Positions 23,945-33,262 are shown, numbered from the stretch's first letter. The stretch is DNA of 64,000 bases from CATOSK01 sp034423195 (GCA_034423195.1 DAOUIZ010000023.1:1-64000); one strand, 5' to 3'. Notes: generated by a model not told the origin, from the letters alone. Translations and numbers: made by a program.

Positions 23945-25291
23945 ATGACAACAACCCAAACCCGTTTCCCCCACTACGCCGCCGACTTCCAGACCCTCGC
24001 CGCCGCCGGTGACGGCTTGGCCTGGCTCAACCCCCTCCGCGAAAAAGCGTGGGAGCGCTTCAACGCGCTCGGCCTGCCCACCCAGCGGCGCGGCAACGAG
24101 AAGTGGAAGTACACCGACATCCGCCGCATCGCCGGCGTTCCCTTCACCAACCCGCTGGACCTGGAACAGGATGCCGGAATTGACCGGGGTTCCGTCACAT
24201 CCTCGGCTCCCTCCAACCCGGGCTGGACTGACCTGGTATTCGTGGACGGGCGGTACTCCCCCGGCCTGTCCTCTCCATCCCCGGACGGGATTCACGCCGG
24301 CTCCATTGCCGCAGCCAACAATGGCCTCCGGGAGCTGCTGGCAGAAAAATTGTCCCGCCAGGCCCCTCCCGATGACGACGGCTTCGTCGCTCTCAACACC
24401 GCCTTCCTGCGGGATGGCGCCCTGGTTCACGTCCCCCGGAACACCGAGGCCAACGCCCCGGTCAACCTCGTATTCATCACCACCGGACGCGAGCAGCCCC
24501 GCGTGACCCACCCCCGGACGCTGGTCGTTGCCGAAAGCAACTCCCGCCTCAACCTGGTGGAAAGCTACGTCAGCCTCACCGGCGAGCGCTTCCTCACCAA
24601 TGCCGTAACGGAGATAGTCGTCGAGGATGGGGCCGCCGTGAACCACCACCGCCTCCTCCTGGAAAACGACCAGGCCTACCACGTCGGCGTCAGCCGCGTC
24701 ATCCAGGGAAGGGACAGCGTCTTCTCTTCCGCCTCCTTTGCCAAGGGCGCCGCTCTCGGGCGCAACGACTTCCAGGTGACCCTGGACGGTCCCGGCGCCA
24801 ACTGCACCCTGAACGGCCTCTACTTCACCACCGGGACCCAGCACATGGACAACTTCATCAACATCGACCATGTCCAGCCCAACTGCACCAGCCGCCTCCT
24901 CTACAAGGGCATCCTCGACGGGCATTCCCGCGCCGTCTTCGGCGGCAACGTCACCGTCCGGAAGGAAGCTCAGAAGACCGACGCCCAGCAGACCGACAAG
25001 AACCTGCTCCTCTCCCACGACGCCGAGGTGGACAGCAAGCCCAGCCTTCTCATCTACGCCGACGACGTGAAGTGCGGCCACGGCGCCACCGCCGGCCACA
25101 TCGACGAAGACACCCTGTTCTACATGCGCAGCCGCGGATTGGACATTCCCACTGCCAGCCAGATCCTCATCCATGCCTTCGCCAGCGAAATCATCGAGGC
25201 CGTGGAGCTGGAACCCCTGCGGGACTTCCTGGACTCCCTCTTCCTGCAGGCCATACCCAGCGCCACCCTGCCTCTCGGGAGGGCGCAGTGA
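23945..25291 (+). CDS. sufD: Fe-S cluster assembly protein SufD
   Basis: 448 aa. SufB paralogue and partner; helps iron entry. KWKYTDIRRIAGVPF near the N-terminus, the central right-handed beta helix, and HGATAGHIDEDTLFYMRSRG with the conserved histidine identify it. The stop TGA overlaps the sufS GTG start (GTGA), giving tight translational coupling. Confidence 0.95.
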   Translation: MTTTQTRFPHYAADFQTLAAAGDGLAWLNPLREKAWERFNALGLPTQRRGNEKWKYTDIRRIAGVPFTNPLDLEQDAGIDRGSVTSSAPSNPGWTDLVFVDGRYSPGLSSPSPDGIHAGSIAAANNGLRELLAEKLSRQAPPDDDGFVALNTAFLRDGALVHVPRNTEANAPVNLVFITTGREQPRVTHPRTLVVAESNSRLNLVESYVSLTGERFLTNAVTEIVVEDGAAVNHHRLLLENDQAYHVGVSRVIQGRDSVFSSASFAKGAALGRNDFQVTLDGPGANCTLNGLYFTTGTQHMDNFINIDHVQPNCTSRLLYKGILDGHSRAVFGGNVTVRKEAQKTDAQQTDKNLLLSHDAEVDSKPSLLIYADDVKCGHGATAGHIDEDTLFYMRSRGLDIPTASQILIHAFASEIIEAVELEPLRDFLDSLFLQAIPSATLPLGRAQ

Positions 25292-26523
25292 CCTCTCCCA
25301 GCAGCGCCTTCGACGTGGAACGCATCCGTGAGGACTTCCCGGTCCTTCACCAGGAAGTCAACGGGCATCCCCTGGTCTACCTGGACAACGCCGCCACCAG
25401 CCAGAAACCCCAGTGCGTCATCGACGCCCTGGTCGACTACTACTCAACCGAGAACTCCAACGTCCATCGCGGCGTTCACACCCTCAGCCAGCGCGCCACC
25501 GACGACTACGAGGCCGCCCGCAGCAAGGTCCGCCGCTTTATCAACGCCGCCGAGGACCACGAGCTCATCTATGTCCGGGGAACCACCGAGGGAATCAACC
25601 TCGTCGCCCAGACCTACGGCCGCCAGAACATCGGCGACGGTGACGAGATTATCATCTCCGGCATGGAGCACCACTCCAACATCGTCCCCTGGCAGATTCT
25701 CGCCCAGGAGACCGGCGCCGTTCTCAAGGTCGTCCCCTTCAACGACGACGGCGAGCTTCTGCTGGACGAGTACGAAAAGCTCCTGAGTCCCCGCACCAGG
25801 CTGGTGTCCATCGTCCACCAGTCCAACGCCATGGGGACCATCAACCCCATGGAGGCTATCATCGAGATGGCCCACGCCAGGGGAATCCCCGTCTTGGTGG
25901 ATGGGGCCCAGTCCATCCCCCACATTCCCGTCGACGTGCGCCAGCTGGACTGCGACTTCTTCGCCTTCTCCGGGCACAAGCTCTATGGCCCCACCGGCAT
26001 CGGCATCCTCTACGGCAAGGCGGAGCTGCTGGAGCAGATGCCCCCCTACCAGGCCGGTGGGGAAATGATCCGCTCCGTCACCTTCGAGAAGACACTGTAC
26101 AACATCCTGCCCCACAAGTTCGAGGCCGGCACCCCCAACATAGCGGGCAGCATCGGGTTGGGCGCTGCCGTGGACTACGTCGAGTCCATCGGCATGGAGC
26201 GCATCGCCGCCTACGAAAAGGAGCTGCTGGACTACGGCACCGGCCGCCTCAGCCGGATCGAAGGTCTCAAGCTCATCGGCACCGCTAAGGAGAAGGGGGG
26301 CATCCTCTCCTTCACCCTGGGCGACATTCACCCCCACGACATCGGCACCATCCTGGACTCCCAGGGAATCGCCATTCGCACCGGCCATCACTGTGCGCAG
26401 CCTGTGATGCAGCGCTTTGCCATCCCCGCCACCGCCCGGGCTTCCCTGGCCTTCTACAACACCCCGGCCGAGATTGACGCCCTGGTGAAGGGAATCGACC
26501 GGGTCCTCGAGGTCTTCAGCTAA
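25288..26523 (+). CDS. sufS: Cysteine desulfurase SufS
   Basis: 411 aa from GTG at 25288. Group II PLP desulfurase that transfers sulfur from cysteine to SufU. YLDNAATSQKP, SGMEHHSNIVPWQ, PLP lysine K231 in FAFSGHKLYGPTGIG and the active-site persulfide C369 in IRTGHHCAQPV are present; that RxGHHCA motif marks the SufU-dependent class. Only the GTG start gives the usual N-terminus, and it overlaps sufD. Confidence 0.96.
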   Translation: MTSPSSAFDVERIREDFPVLHQEVNGHPLVYLDNAATSQKPQCVIDALVDYYSTENSNVHRGVHTLSQRATDDYEAARSKVRRFINAAEDHELIYVRGTTEGINLVAQTYGRQNIGDGDEIIISGMEHHSNIVPWQILAQETGAVLKVVPFNDDGELLLDEYEKLLSPRTRLVSIVHQSNAMGTINPMEAIIEMAHARGIPVLVDGAQSIPHIPVDVRQLDCDFFAFSGHKLYGPTGIGILYGKAELLEQMPPYQAGGEMIRSVTFEKTLYNILPHKFEAGTPNIAGSIGLGAAVDYVESIGMERIAAYEKELLDYGTGRLSRIEGLKLIGTAKEKGGILSFTLGDIHPHDIGTILDSQGIAIRTGHHCAQPVMQRFAIPATARASLAFYNTPAEIDALVKGIDRVLEVFS

Positions 26524-26563
26524 ACATCATCCCCGGCAGTATCACCCGAAGGTTGAACGAACC

Positions 26564-27028
26564 ATGTCTGACCTTAGCGACCTCTACCAGGAAATCCTCC
26601 TGGAGCACAACAGCAAGCCCCGCAACTTCCGCAAGCTGGACGATGCCACCGTGTTTGCCGAGGGCTTCAACCCCCTCTGCGGCGACCAGTACACCGTCTA
26701 CCTCAAGCTCGACCGGAACGAGTCCCAGGAGGACGTGGTCTCCGACATCAGTTTCCAGGGAGCCGGTTGCGCCATATCCAAGGCCTCCGGGTCCATGCTC
26801 ACCCAGCGGGTCAAGGGCATGACCCTGCCCGAGGCCGACGCCCTGTTCCACCAGTTCCACCGCATGCTCACCGAACCGGGCGCCGAGTTGGACTACGACC
26901 TGCTGGAGGACCTGGAAATGCTCGCCGGAGTCGCCGAGTATCCCACCCGTATCAAGTGCGCCATCCTCATCTGGCACGCCCTCCGCGCCGCCATGGACGG
27001 CAAGGACGACGTGGTGACCACCGAGTAA
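26564..27028 (+). CDS. sufU: SufU sulfur-transfer/scaffold protein, copy 1
   Basis: 154 aa. Zinc-site residues C39 and D41 in NPLCGD, C69 in GAGCAISKASGSM and C132 in RIKCAILIWHAL match SufU, the sulfurtransferase that accepts persulfide from SufS. The insert between GAGC and the last cysteine is SufU-like rather than IscU-like. Follows sufS by 40 nt. Confidence 0.94.
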   Translation: MSDLSDLYQEILLEHNSKPRNFRKLDDATVFAEGFNPLCGDQYTVYLKLDRNESQEDVVSDISFQGAGCAISKASGSMLTQRVKGMTLPEADALFHQFHRMLTEPGAELDYDLLEDLEMLAGVAEYPTRIKCAILIWHALRAAMDGKDDVVTTE

Positions 27029-27088
27029 ACCGTCCCCCAGGCACAACGCCGACCCGTTGTACCAACCCGGTCAGAGAACAGCCCTCTC

Positions 27089-27550
27089 ATGCCGCAGTCG
27101 CCCGACTTCCCCCTCGACAGCCTCTACGCCGACGCCATCATGGACCACTACCGCAACCCCCGCCACCGGGCGCCGGTGTTGGGCGGCACCATCCAGTCCC
27201 GCCAGTTCAACCCCTTCTGCGGCGACGAGGTCACCCTGGACATCCGCCTGGACTCTCAGGGCCGCGTGGCCGAGGTCAGCTCCGTTTCCGACGGCTGCTC
27301 CATCATCCAGGCGTCCGCCTCCATGATGGCCGACTCCATGCCCGGCCGGACCCTGGAACAGCTGCGGGAGCTGTCCCGCCAGTTCCGTAGCATGATGCAG
27401 GGACAAACCCTGCCTGACGAGACCCTCGCCGGAATGGGAGACCTGCCCGCCCTCCGCGTCGTCCGCCAATACCCCGTCCGCATCAAGTGCGCCCTGCTCC
27501 CCTGGGTCGCCCTCGAAGAAGGCATCAAGCAAGCCGCCCCCGCCAGCTAA
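27089..27550 (+). CDS. SufU-like protein, copy 2 (divergent paralogue)
   Basis: 153 aa. All metal ligands are kept (C44, D46 in NPFCGD; C70 in SDGCSIIQASASM; C134 in RIKCALLPWVALEEGI) but the sequence differs strongly from copy 1: DGCSII replaces GAGCAIS, and IKCALLPW replaces IKCAILIWH. Tandem position 60 nt downstream suggests duplication followed by specialisation, perhaps scaffold or carrier versus SufS activator. Last gene of the operon. Confidence 0.88.
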   Translation: MPQSPDFPLDSLYADAIMDHYRNPRHRAPVLGGTIQSRQFNPFCGDEVTLDIRLDSQGRVAEVSSVSDGCSIIQASASMMADSMPGRTLEQLRELSRQFRSMMQGQTLPDETLAGMGDLPALRVVRQYPVRIKCALLPWVALEEGIKQAAPAS

Positions 27551-27572
27551 GTAATGATCTCAAACCTCCCTT

Positions 27573-27613
27573 CCCCCTCGACGGGGTAAGAGCCTGCCCC
27601 GCGTAGGCGGGGG
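27573..27613. terminator. GC hairpins between convergent suf and dehydrogenase genes
   Basis: Two short stems, CCCC-CTCGAC-GGGG near 27574-27586 and CCCCGC (27597-27602)/GCGGGG (27607-27612). No clear T-run, so termination is only plausible. Confidence 0.3.
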
Positions 27614-27650
27614 TTAGGATGGGGGTGAAAACTCAATTGTCACACACCCC

Positions 27651-28643
27651 CTAAATCCCCAATCCATCGTAAACTTCGGGATTGGCGCACGCCTCCAGCC
27701 GCTCCCCCCTCAGACCGGCCAGCAGGTTCCGCACCGCCAGGAACATGGTCTCCCGCCGCGTTGGGATGGCCGCGCTGCCCACGTGGGGGGTGATTACGAT
27801 GTTGTCCAGGGTCAGCAGGGGGCTGTCGGAAGGAATTGGCTCCGGCTCTGTCACGTCCAGGCCCGCGGCGTAAATCCACCCCTCCTTCAGCGCGGTATAC
27901 AGCGCCTGCGGGTCCACCACCGGCCCCCGGGCGGCGTTGATCAGGACCGCCGTGGCTTTCATCGCCCGCAACTCCGCCTCCCCGATGAAGTGCCTTGTTT
28001 CCGGCGTCAGCGGCACGTGCAGCGAAACAAAGTCCGCCTCTTCCAGCAGCACCGACAGGCCGGCGTACTCCAGTCCGTACTCTGCTTCCAGCTCAGGCTT
28101 GCGGGTGCGGGAGTAGTAGATAACCCGCATATCGAATCCCCGGGCCCGCTTCACCATCTCCAGCCCGATTTCCCCCAGCCCGACGATCCCCAGCGTCGCC
28201 CCGTGAATGTCCACGCCCAGCCAGCCCAGCGGATGGAACGCCATCTGCCACTGCCCGTTCCGCACCCACCGTTCGCTCTCCCCCACCCGTCGGGCCGCGC
28301 ACATCAGGAGAGCAAAGGCCAGGTCCGCGGTACACTTGGCCAGCACACCGGGAGTGTTGCCCACCAGGACCCCCCGTTTCGTTGCCTCGGCGACGTCGAT
28401 ATGGTCCACCCCCACGCCCAGGTTGCTGATTACCTTCAACCCCGGTGCGGCTTCCATCGTTGGCCCGTCCATCCGGTCCATGATGTTGGTCAACACTCCT
28501 GCCTTGTCGGCCAGCAGCCCTCGGAGCGTATCCGGCGACGGAGGGTATTCATCCGGCCACACCTCCACCTTGGCTCCCTCTTCCAGCATCTTCACCGCTT
28601 CGGGCAATATCTCCCGGGATACCAACACAGCGGGCTTGTCCAT
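27651..28643 (-). CDS. D-2-hydroxyacid dehydrogenase (glyoxylate/hydroxypyruvate reductase type)
   Basis: 330 aa. NAD(P)-binding GLGEIGLEMVKRARGF with YYSRTRKPE after the second strand, and the catalytic triad Arg in NAARGPVVD, Glu in DVTEPEPIPS and His in ITPHVGSAA. Reduces small 2-oxoacids; the exact substrate is not readable. Start ATG 28643 follows AGGAAGGGG; longer in-frame starts lack a ribosome site. Divergent from the ornithine cyclodeaminase-like gene. Confidence 0.88.
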   Translation of the reverse strand: MDKPAVLVSREILPEAVKMLEEGAKVEVWPDEYPPSPDTLRGLLADKAGVLTNIMDRMDGPTMEAAPGLKVISNLGVGVDHIDVAEATKRGVLVGNTPGVLAKCTADLAFALLMCAARRVGESERWVRNGQWQMAFHPLGWLGVDIHGATLGIVGLGEIGLEMVKRARGFDMRVIYYSRTRKPELEAEYGLEYAGLSVLLEEADFVSLHVPLTPETRHFIGEAELRAMKATAVLINAARGPVVDPQALYTALKEGWIYAAGLDVTEPEPIPSDSPLLTLDNIVITPHVGSAAIPTRRETMFLAVRNLLAGLRGERLEACANPEVYDGLGI

Positions 28644-28740
28644 ACACCCCTTCCTGTTGCCGGACCGCAAGTTTCCGTGCCGTTGATCCCGTCCGGGCTT
28701 GCACCATTTTATCCAACCCCTGGATGGTTCCGCCATTGCA

Positions 28741-28769
28741 TTACCGCCGGTCCGGCCCAGTGCTATACT
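28741..28769 (+). promoter_or_regulatory. Promoter of the ornithine cyclodeaminase-like gene
   Basis: TTACCG (28741-28746), 17-bp spacer and TATACT (28764-28769), 32 bp before the ATG. Confidence 0.55.
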
Positions 28770-28801
28770 TGGCCGGAAATTTCAGAACCCTGGAGGAACC
28801 A

Positions 28802-29761
28802 ATGGCCCTGTTTTTGACCGAGCGCGAAGTCGTGGGACTGTTGCCCATGGACGAGTGCATCGAAGTGCTGGACGAAGCCTTCTCCCACGCTGGAGCGGGT
28901 CAGGTCGAAGTCAAGCCCCGCTCCCGTATCCGAATGCCCAACGGCTTCTTCCACTTCATGTCCGCATCCGACGAGGGGCACGGCGTGTTCGGATACAAGG
29001 CCTACCCCTCCTTCGCCGGCCCGGCCGGAAGCAAGTTCCTCGTCATGCTCTACGACTTCGAGTCCGGAGAGCTTCTCGCCCTCATCGAAGCCGGCCGGCT
29101 CGGACAGATCCGCACCGGCGCCGCCTCGGGACTCGCCACCAGGTACATGGCCCGCCAGGACGCCTCCACCGCCGCCGTCTTCGGTTCCGGCTTCCAGGCC
29201 CGCACCCAGCTGGAAGCCGTCTGCGCCGCCCGCGACATCAAGCAGGCCCGGGTGTACAGCCGCCGCGCCGAGCGCCGGGAGGAGTTCGCCCGGCGCATGA
29301 GCGAGCAGCTCAACCTCAACGTGGAAGCCGTGACAAGCCCCTCCGACTGCGTGGCGGGGGCCGACGTCATCGTAACCATAACGTCCGCCCGCGACCCCGT
29401 GTTCGCCGGCTCCGAGCTCGCCCCGGGAGCCCATGTCAACGCCGCCGGTGGCAACCACTGGCAGCGCCGCGAGGTCGATGAGGAAACCGTCACCCGCTCC
29501 AGCGTCATCGTGGTTGATAACCTGGACCAGGCGAAAATCGAATGTGGAGACCTTATGTGGCTGGAAGCCCGGGGAACCTTCCGCTGGGACATGGCCCACG
29601 AGCTTCAGGATGTCGTCGCCGGCCGCGTGGACGGGCGCCCTTCCCAAGACTCCGTCACCCTGTTCGAGTCCATGGGCGTCGCCCTCGAGGACATCGCAGC
29701 CGCCCAGCTCGTCTACCGCAAAGCCAGGGAACAGGGCATCGGCCAGGAGCTTCCCTTCTGA
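28802..29761 (+). CDS. Ornithine cyclodeaminase/mu-crystallin family protein
   Basis: 319 aa. The family-defining K66 in GVFGYKAYPSF, GQIRTGAASGLATRYMA and dinucleotide-binding AAVFGSGFQARTQLEA are present. Members include ornithine cyclodeaminase, alanine dehydrogenase-like and ketimine reductases; the ornithine-specific residues cannot be confirmed. GGAGGA precedes the ATG. Its end faces a small minus-strand gene across a shared hairpin terminator. Confidence 0.88.
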   Translation: MALFLTEREVVGLLPMDECIEVLDEAFSHAGAGQVEVKPRSRIRMPNGFFHFMSASDEGHGVFGYKAYPSFAGPAGSKFLVMLYDFESGELLALIEAGRLGQIRTGAASGLATRYMARQDASTAAVFGSGFQARTQLEAVCAARDIKQARVYSRRAERREEFARRMSEQLNLNVEAVTSPSDCVAGADVIVTITSARDPVFAGSELAPGAHVNAAGGNHWQRREVDEETVTRSSVIVVDNLDQAKIECGDLMWLEARGTFRWDMAHELQDVVAGRVDGRPSQDSVTLFESMGVALEDIAAAQLVYRKAREQGIGQELPF

Positions 29762-29808
29762 ACAACCCTTGGTTCCGGCTCATCGCGCACCGCCCCAGGC
29801 CGTGCAAA

Positions 29809-29842
29809 AAAGAAGGCCCCCGGTGACACCGGAGGCCTTCTT
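29809..29842 (-). terminator. Intrinsic terminator, strongest for the minus-strand 51-aa gene
   Basis: AAGAAGGCC..CCGGTG pairs with CACCGG..GGCCTTCTT around 29809-29842. On the minus strand the stem is followed by TTTTTT; on the plus strand it can also stop the ornithine cyclodeaminase-like transcript. Confidence 0.85.
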
Positions 29843-29860
29843 CACTGCTTGCGTTATCGG

Positions 29861-30016
29861 TTAGACCATGCGCTCGAGGACGCGATACCGTCCCGCCTCG
29901 GCGAGCTGCCTGGACATCCGCTGCTGCTCCGTCATGCCGGGACCGGAGATCAAATCGTACACGCTCGCAATCTGGTGACCCAACTTGGGCAGGATTCTTT
30001 TGTCCGTGGTCTGCAC
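29861..30016 (-). CDS. 51-aa protein of unknown function with its own strong promoter
   Basis: GTG at 30016 to TAA at 29861. Sequence begins MQTTDKRILPKLGHQIASVY and ends LAEAGRYRVLERMV; soluble, likely helical, no cysteines. Third codon positions are strongly GC, which supports real coding. An in-frame TTG at 30028 could add four residues. It has a near-consensus promoter, a leader of about 130 nt and an intrinsic terminator, so it is a complete stand-alone transcription unit. I do not recognise the family. Confidence 0.6.
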   Translation of the reverse strand: MQTTDKRILPKLGHQIASVYDLISGPGMTEQQRMSRQLAEAGRYRVLERMV

Positions 30017-30320
30017 TGGTGTTTCCAACGTAGGTTTCTGTGAACCCCCTCAAAATATATTGGCGCGGTCGCTTCCTTGGTTACGGCACTCCCCGGATGG
30101 ACGTCTACACCCGGTTATGTCGATAATATGTCGGAAGTAACATCACTTAATCCAATATACTCCTGCTTTAATATCGTGTCAAGGGATATTATCAAACTCA
30201 TAATATAGATGACACGAATATAGCGTCCGACCCGCTGGCCGCGGGAATTAGGTGAAAAAGACTCTTTCTAGGGAAGGGGGTTTTGCGGACCGGCTGCCCC
30301 GCAGGCCCTTGGGGAAAGGG
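30017..30320. other. AT-rich regulatory region
   Basis: 304 bp without a gene, and noticeably more AT-rich than the rest of the window between 30120 and 30230. Holds the minus-strand promoter at 30154-30182 and several ATATTAT/ATAATAT boxes (near 30124, 30186 and 30200) that could be binding sites, plus the 51-aa gene's leader. Confidence 0.6.
30154..30182 (-). promoter_or_regulatory. Strong promoter of the 51-aa gene
   Basis: On the minus strand a perfect TTGACA (30182-30177), exactly 17 bp, and TATATT (30159-30154): the best promoter match in the window. Transcription would begin near 30147. Confidence 0.8.
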
Positions 30321-31706
30321 CTACAACCCCAGCTTGCCGGGGTTCATGATGTTCGCCGGGTCCAGCGCCCGCTTGATGGATTGAATGACGTCCTGGGATG
30401 TGCCCCGCTCCCGGGCCAGCAGGTGGTTCAGCTTCACGCCCGTCCCGTGGCAGTACTCCATGATGCCGCCCATATCCTGGGCCAGTTCCAGCACCCTTGC
30501 CACGCCCTCCCCCAGCCTGTCCCGGTAGCCCGCGTCGCTGCTCCGGGAAGGCACCACCATCATCGAGAAAAGCTCAGGGCGGCTCCACAGCGCGTACTCC
30601 ACCACCCTGGCCCCGTGCTCGGCCAGGATCGTCTCGCTCCGGCGCCGGTACTCCAGCACCTGGGAAATCGGCAGGGCCAGGTGCAGGTAATCGAAGCTCC
30701 GTCCCCGCTGCCGGTTCCACCGCACCTCCCTGGGTTTGTCCAGGGCCGTCCGCTTGAAGTTCTCCGCGGATTCGTGCCTGTACTCCCAGTAGTCCAGCGT
30801 CGGCTCCGGGCCAATGTCCTTGCCTCCGAACTCCTCGCAGACCCGCATTGTCCGCTGGTGGTTGGCGGCCACTCCCTCCCGGAACCCCTCGAAGAGCAGG
30901 TACAGCTTAACCCGCCCGTCCTCTTCCGTCAGGTCCAGGAGCGTCGGGCGGATCCCCAGGGCGATCATCTCCCCCACCGCTTCGAAGCCCCGGTCGAAGC
31001 TGTCGAAGGCTGCGGCGGCGAACACCTCCGCCTCCGGCTTGCGGAAGACCTTGACCGTGGCCTTGGTGATTATCCCGAAAACTCCCTCCGAGCCGATGAA
31101 CAGCCGGTTCAGGTCCGGCCCCGTCGAGTTTTTCGGAACGGCCCGTGTCGAGATGACCTGCCCGGTGGGCGTAACCACCTCCAGGGCTGTCACCTGCTCC
31201 CCCATCGGGCCGAAGGCCGCCGCTCGATAGCCAACCCCGTTGGTGGATATGGTCCCCGCCACCGTCGCTATCGGAACGCTGTAAGGATCATGCCCGGGCA
31301 TCAGCCCGTGCTCCGCCAGCGCGTCGTACAGGTCCTCCAGTACCACGCCGGCTTCCACCCTCGCCGTCATATCCTGCGGGCTGATTGAAAGGATGCGGTT
31401 CAGCCGCTTCACGTCCACCACCATCCCGCCCTCCACCGGCAGGACTCCGCCCATCACTCCCGTCCCTCCGCCGTATGGGATAACGGGAACGCGCCACTCG
31501 TTGGCGAGACCCACCACTTCGGAAACTTCCCGCACCGACCCGGGCCGCACCACCACCTCGGCTATCTTCTCAAACGCCGCCTCCGCGCCGAAGGCCCGCC
31601 AGGGGCTCAGCGCGTCGGCGGAGTAGCGGTCCAGGTCGTAGGGTTCAATCAGGACGTTGCTGGCCCCGACCACCCGGGTCAGGACTTCAATCCTCGGCGC
31701 GTCCAT
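30321..31706 (-). CDS. FAD-binding oxidase/dehydrogenase (GlcD/AGPS-like, VAO fold)
   Basis: 461 aa. FAD_binding_4 domain: VPVIPYGGGTGVMGGVLP, ATVAGTISTNGVGYRAAAFG and FIGSEGVFGIITKATV; C-terminal cap with MEYCHGTGVKLNHLL and DPANIMNPGKLGL. This matches D-lactate/glycolate dehydrogenases and alkyl-DHAP synthase-like bacterial proteins; the substrate is a 2-hydroxyacid or similar. ATG 31706 is the likely start, 112 nt after cysS on the same strand, so probably the last gene of that operon. Confidence 0.85.
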   Translation of the reverse strand: MDAPRIEVLTRVVGASNVLIEPYDLDRYSADALSPWRAFGAEAAFEKIAEVVVRPGSVREVSEVVGLANEWRVPVIPYGGGTGVMGGVLPVEGGMVVDVKRLNRILSISPQDMTARVEAGVVLEDLYDALAEHGLMPGHDPYSVPIATVAGTISTNGVGYRAAAFGPMGEQVTALEVVTPTGQVISTRAVPKNSTGPDLNRLFIGSEGVFGIITKATVKVFRKPEAEVFAAAAFDSFDRGFEAVGEMIALGIRPTLLDLTEEDGRVKLYLLFEGFREGVAANHQRTMRVCEEFGGKDIGPEPTLDYWEYRHESAENFKRTALDKPREVRWNRQRGRSFDYLHLALPISQVLEYRRRSETILAEHGARVVEYALWSRPELFSMMVVPSRSSDAGYRDRLGEGVARVLELAQDMGGIMEYCHGTGVKLNHLLARERGTSQDVIQSIKRALDPANIMNPGKLGL

Positions 31707-31818
31707 CCTGGCGTAGCTGTTCACGAACCCAGAGCGAGGCAGCAGCAGGATAGACGGGAAACCGCCAGCAAGGCTCGGCCCCTCGCCGCTCGGGAGGAAA
31801 CTGCCGGAGGCAACGCGG

Positions 31819-33195
31819 CTACTTCCGTGGCTGACGCTGCCACTCGGTGCCCCGGGCCGTATCTTCCAGGACGATGCCTTGGCCCGCCAGCCCATCCCGG
31901 ATCCGGTCGGCCAGCTCGAACATCCGGTTCTTCCGCAGCTCTGCCCGGGTCTCCAGCAGCATCTCGATGAACGGCTGCGCCGACAGCAGGTCTCCGCCGT
32001 CGTCCTCGCGTTCCCGGAACGTCAACCCCAGCACACTGCCCAGTTCCGACAGCCGTTCCTGGGCCGGCCCGACATCCATCCCCAGTTCCTGGGAGCGGTT
32101 GATTTCCCGTGCCAGGTCGAAAAGAGACGCAATGGCCTGCGGAGTGTTCAGGTCGCTGTCCATCGCATTCTGGAACCGCTCGGCGAACGGAGTGGCGTCC
32201 AGGGGTTCCCCCGAGTTCCCGTTACGCCGCAGGGCGTGTCGGAAACGCTCCATGCTCCGCTCCATCGCCGCTGCCCCTTCCTCCGAGTAGTTCAGCGGGG
32301 CCCGGTAGTGGGAACTCAGGAAATAGAGCCGCAGCGAGTCCGGGCTGTACCGCCCCAGGGCTTCCTCCGCCGAAACCAAGTTGCCCAGCGACTTGCTCAT
32401 CTTGTCGTCGCCGAACTGCAACAGCCCGTTATGCACCCAGTACCGGGAAAAAGGCTGCCTGCCGGTGTACGCTTCGCTCTGGGCGATCTCATTCTCATGG
32501 TGGGGGAAGACCAGGTCCATTCCCCCGCCGTGGATGTCCAGCGGGTCTCCCAGGCGGTCCAGCGACATCGCCGTGCATTCAATGTGCCACCCCGGACGCC
32601 CCGGTCCCCAGGGACTGTCCCACGCCGGCTCCCCTTCCTTTGCCCCCTTCCACAGGGCAAAGTCCATGGGATGTTCCTTGTCTTCGTCCACCTGGATCCG
32701 CGCCCCCGCGATCATCCCTTCCAGCGTCCGGTGGCTCAGCTTCCCGTAGTCCGCGCTCCGGTTGACCCGGAAGAAGACATCCCCGCCGGCCGGATACGCA
32801 AACCCCTCCTCGATGAGGCGCTCTATCGTCTTGATGATGCTGGGAATCTCCTGGGTGGCCCGGGGATAGTGGTGCGCCCGCTTGATGTTCAGCCCGTCCA
32901 TCGTGGCGAAGAAATCCTCGATGTACCTCTGCACCAGCGCCTCTTCCTTCACCCCTTCGTCCTGGGCCCGCTGGATGATCTTGTCGTCGATATCCGTGAA
33001 ATTCTGGACGTGCAGCACATCGTACCCGATGTGTTCCAGGTACCGGCGCAGCACGTCGAACACCACGTAGCTCAGGGCGTGCCCGACATGCGTGGACGAG
33101 TACGGCGTGACGCCGCAGACGTACATCTTGACGGTCTTCCCGTCGGCGGGGACGAATTCCTCCTCCCGCCCGGTTAGAGTGTTGTAAAGCTTCAT
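31819..33195 (-). CDS. cysS: Cysteinyl-tRNA synthetase
   Basis: 458 aa class I synthetase. Zinc ligand C27 in YVCGVTPYSSTHVGHA, HIGH-type HVGH at 36-39, further zinc ligands in WHIECTAMS and FPHHENE, and DDKMSKSLGN are present. Follows ispF (67 nt) in the PIN-TRAM, ispD, ispF, cysS order found in many Gram-positive and Chloroflexota genomes. Confidence 0.97.
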   Translation of the reverse strand: MKLYNTLTGREEEFVPADGKTVKMYVCGVTPYSSTHVGHALSYVVFDVLRRYLEHIGYDVLHVQNFTDIDDKIIQRAQDEGVKEEALVQRYIEDFFATMDGLNIKRAHHYPRATQEIPSIIKTIERLIEEGFAYPAGGDVFFRVNRSADYGKLSHRTLEGMIAGARIQVDEDKEHPMDFALWKGAKEGEPAWDSPWGPGRPGWHIECTAMSLDRLGDPLDIHGGGMDLVFPHHENEIAQSEAYTGRQPFSRYWVHNGLLQFGDDKMSKSLGNLVSAEEALGRYSPDSLRLYFLSSHYRAPLNYSEEGAAAMERSMERFRHALRRNGNSGEPLDATPFAERFQNAMDSDLNTPQAIASLFDLAREINRSQELGMDVGPAQERLSELGSVLGLTFREREDDGGDLLSAQPFIEMLLETRAELRKNRMFELADRIRDGLAGQGIVLEDTARGTEWQRQPRK

Positions 33196-33262
33196 GCTCG
33201 GACTGACAGTCGGGAAACTCGCTGGCTGGTCTGGAGGCCTGTTGGGTTTATTACCGGGGCGT

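Noticed and set aside
30017..30153. Known riboswitch in the leader of the 51-aa gene
   Set aside because: I compared it with fluoride, cyclic-di-GMP, cobalamin and tmRNA signatures and found no match, so it is left as an unassigned leader.
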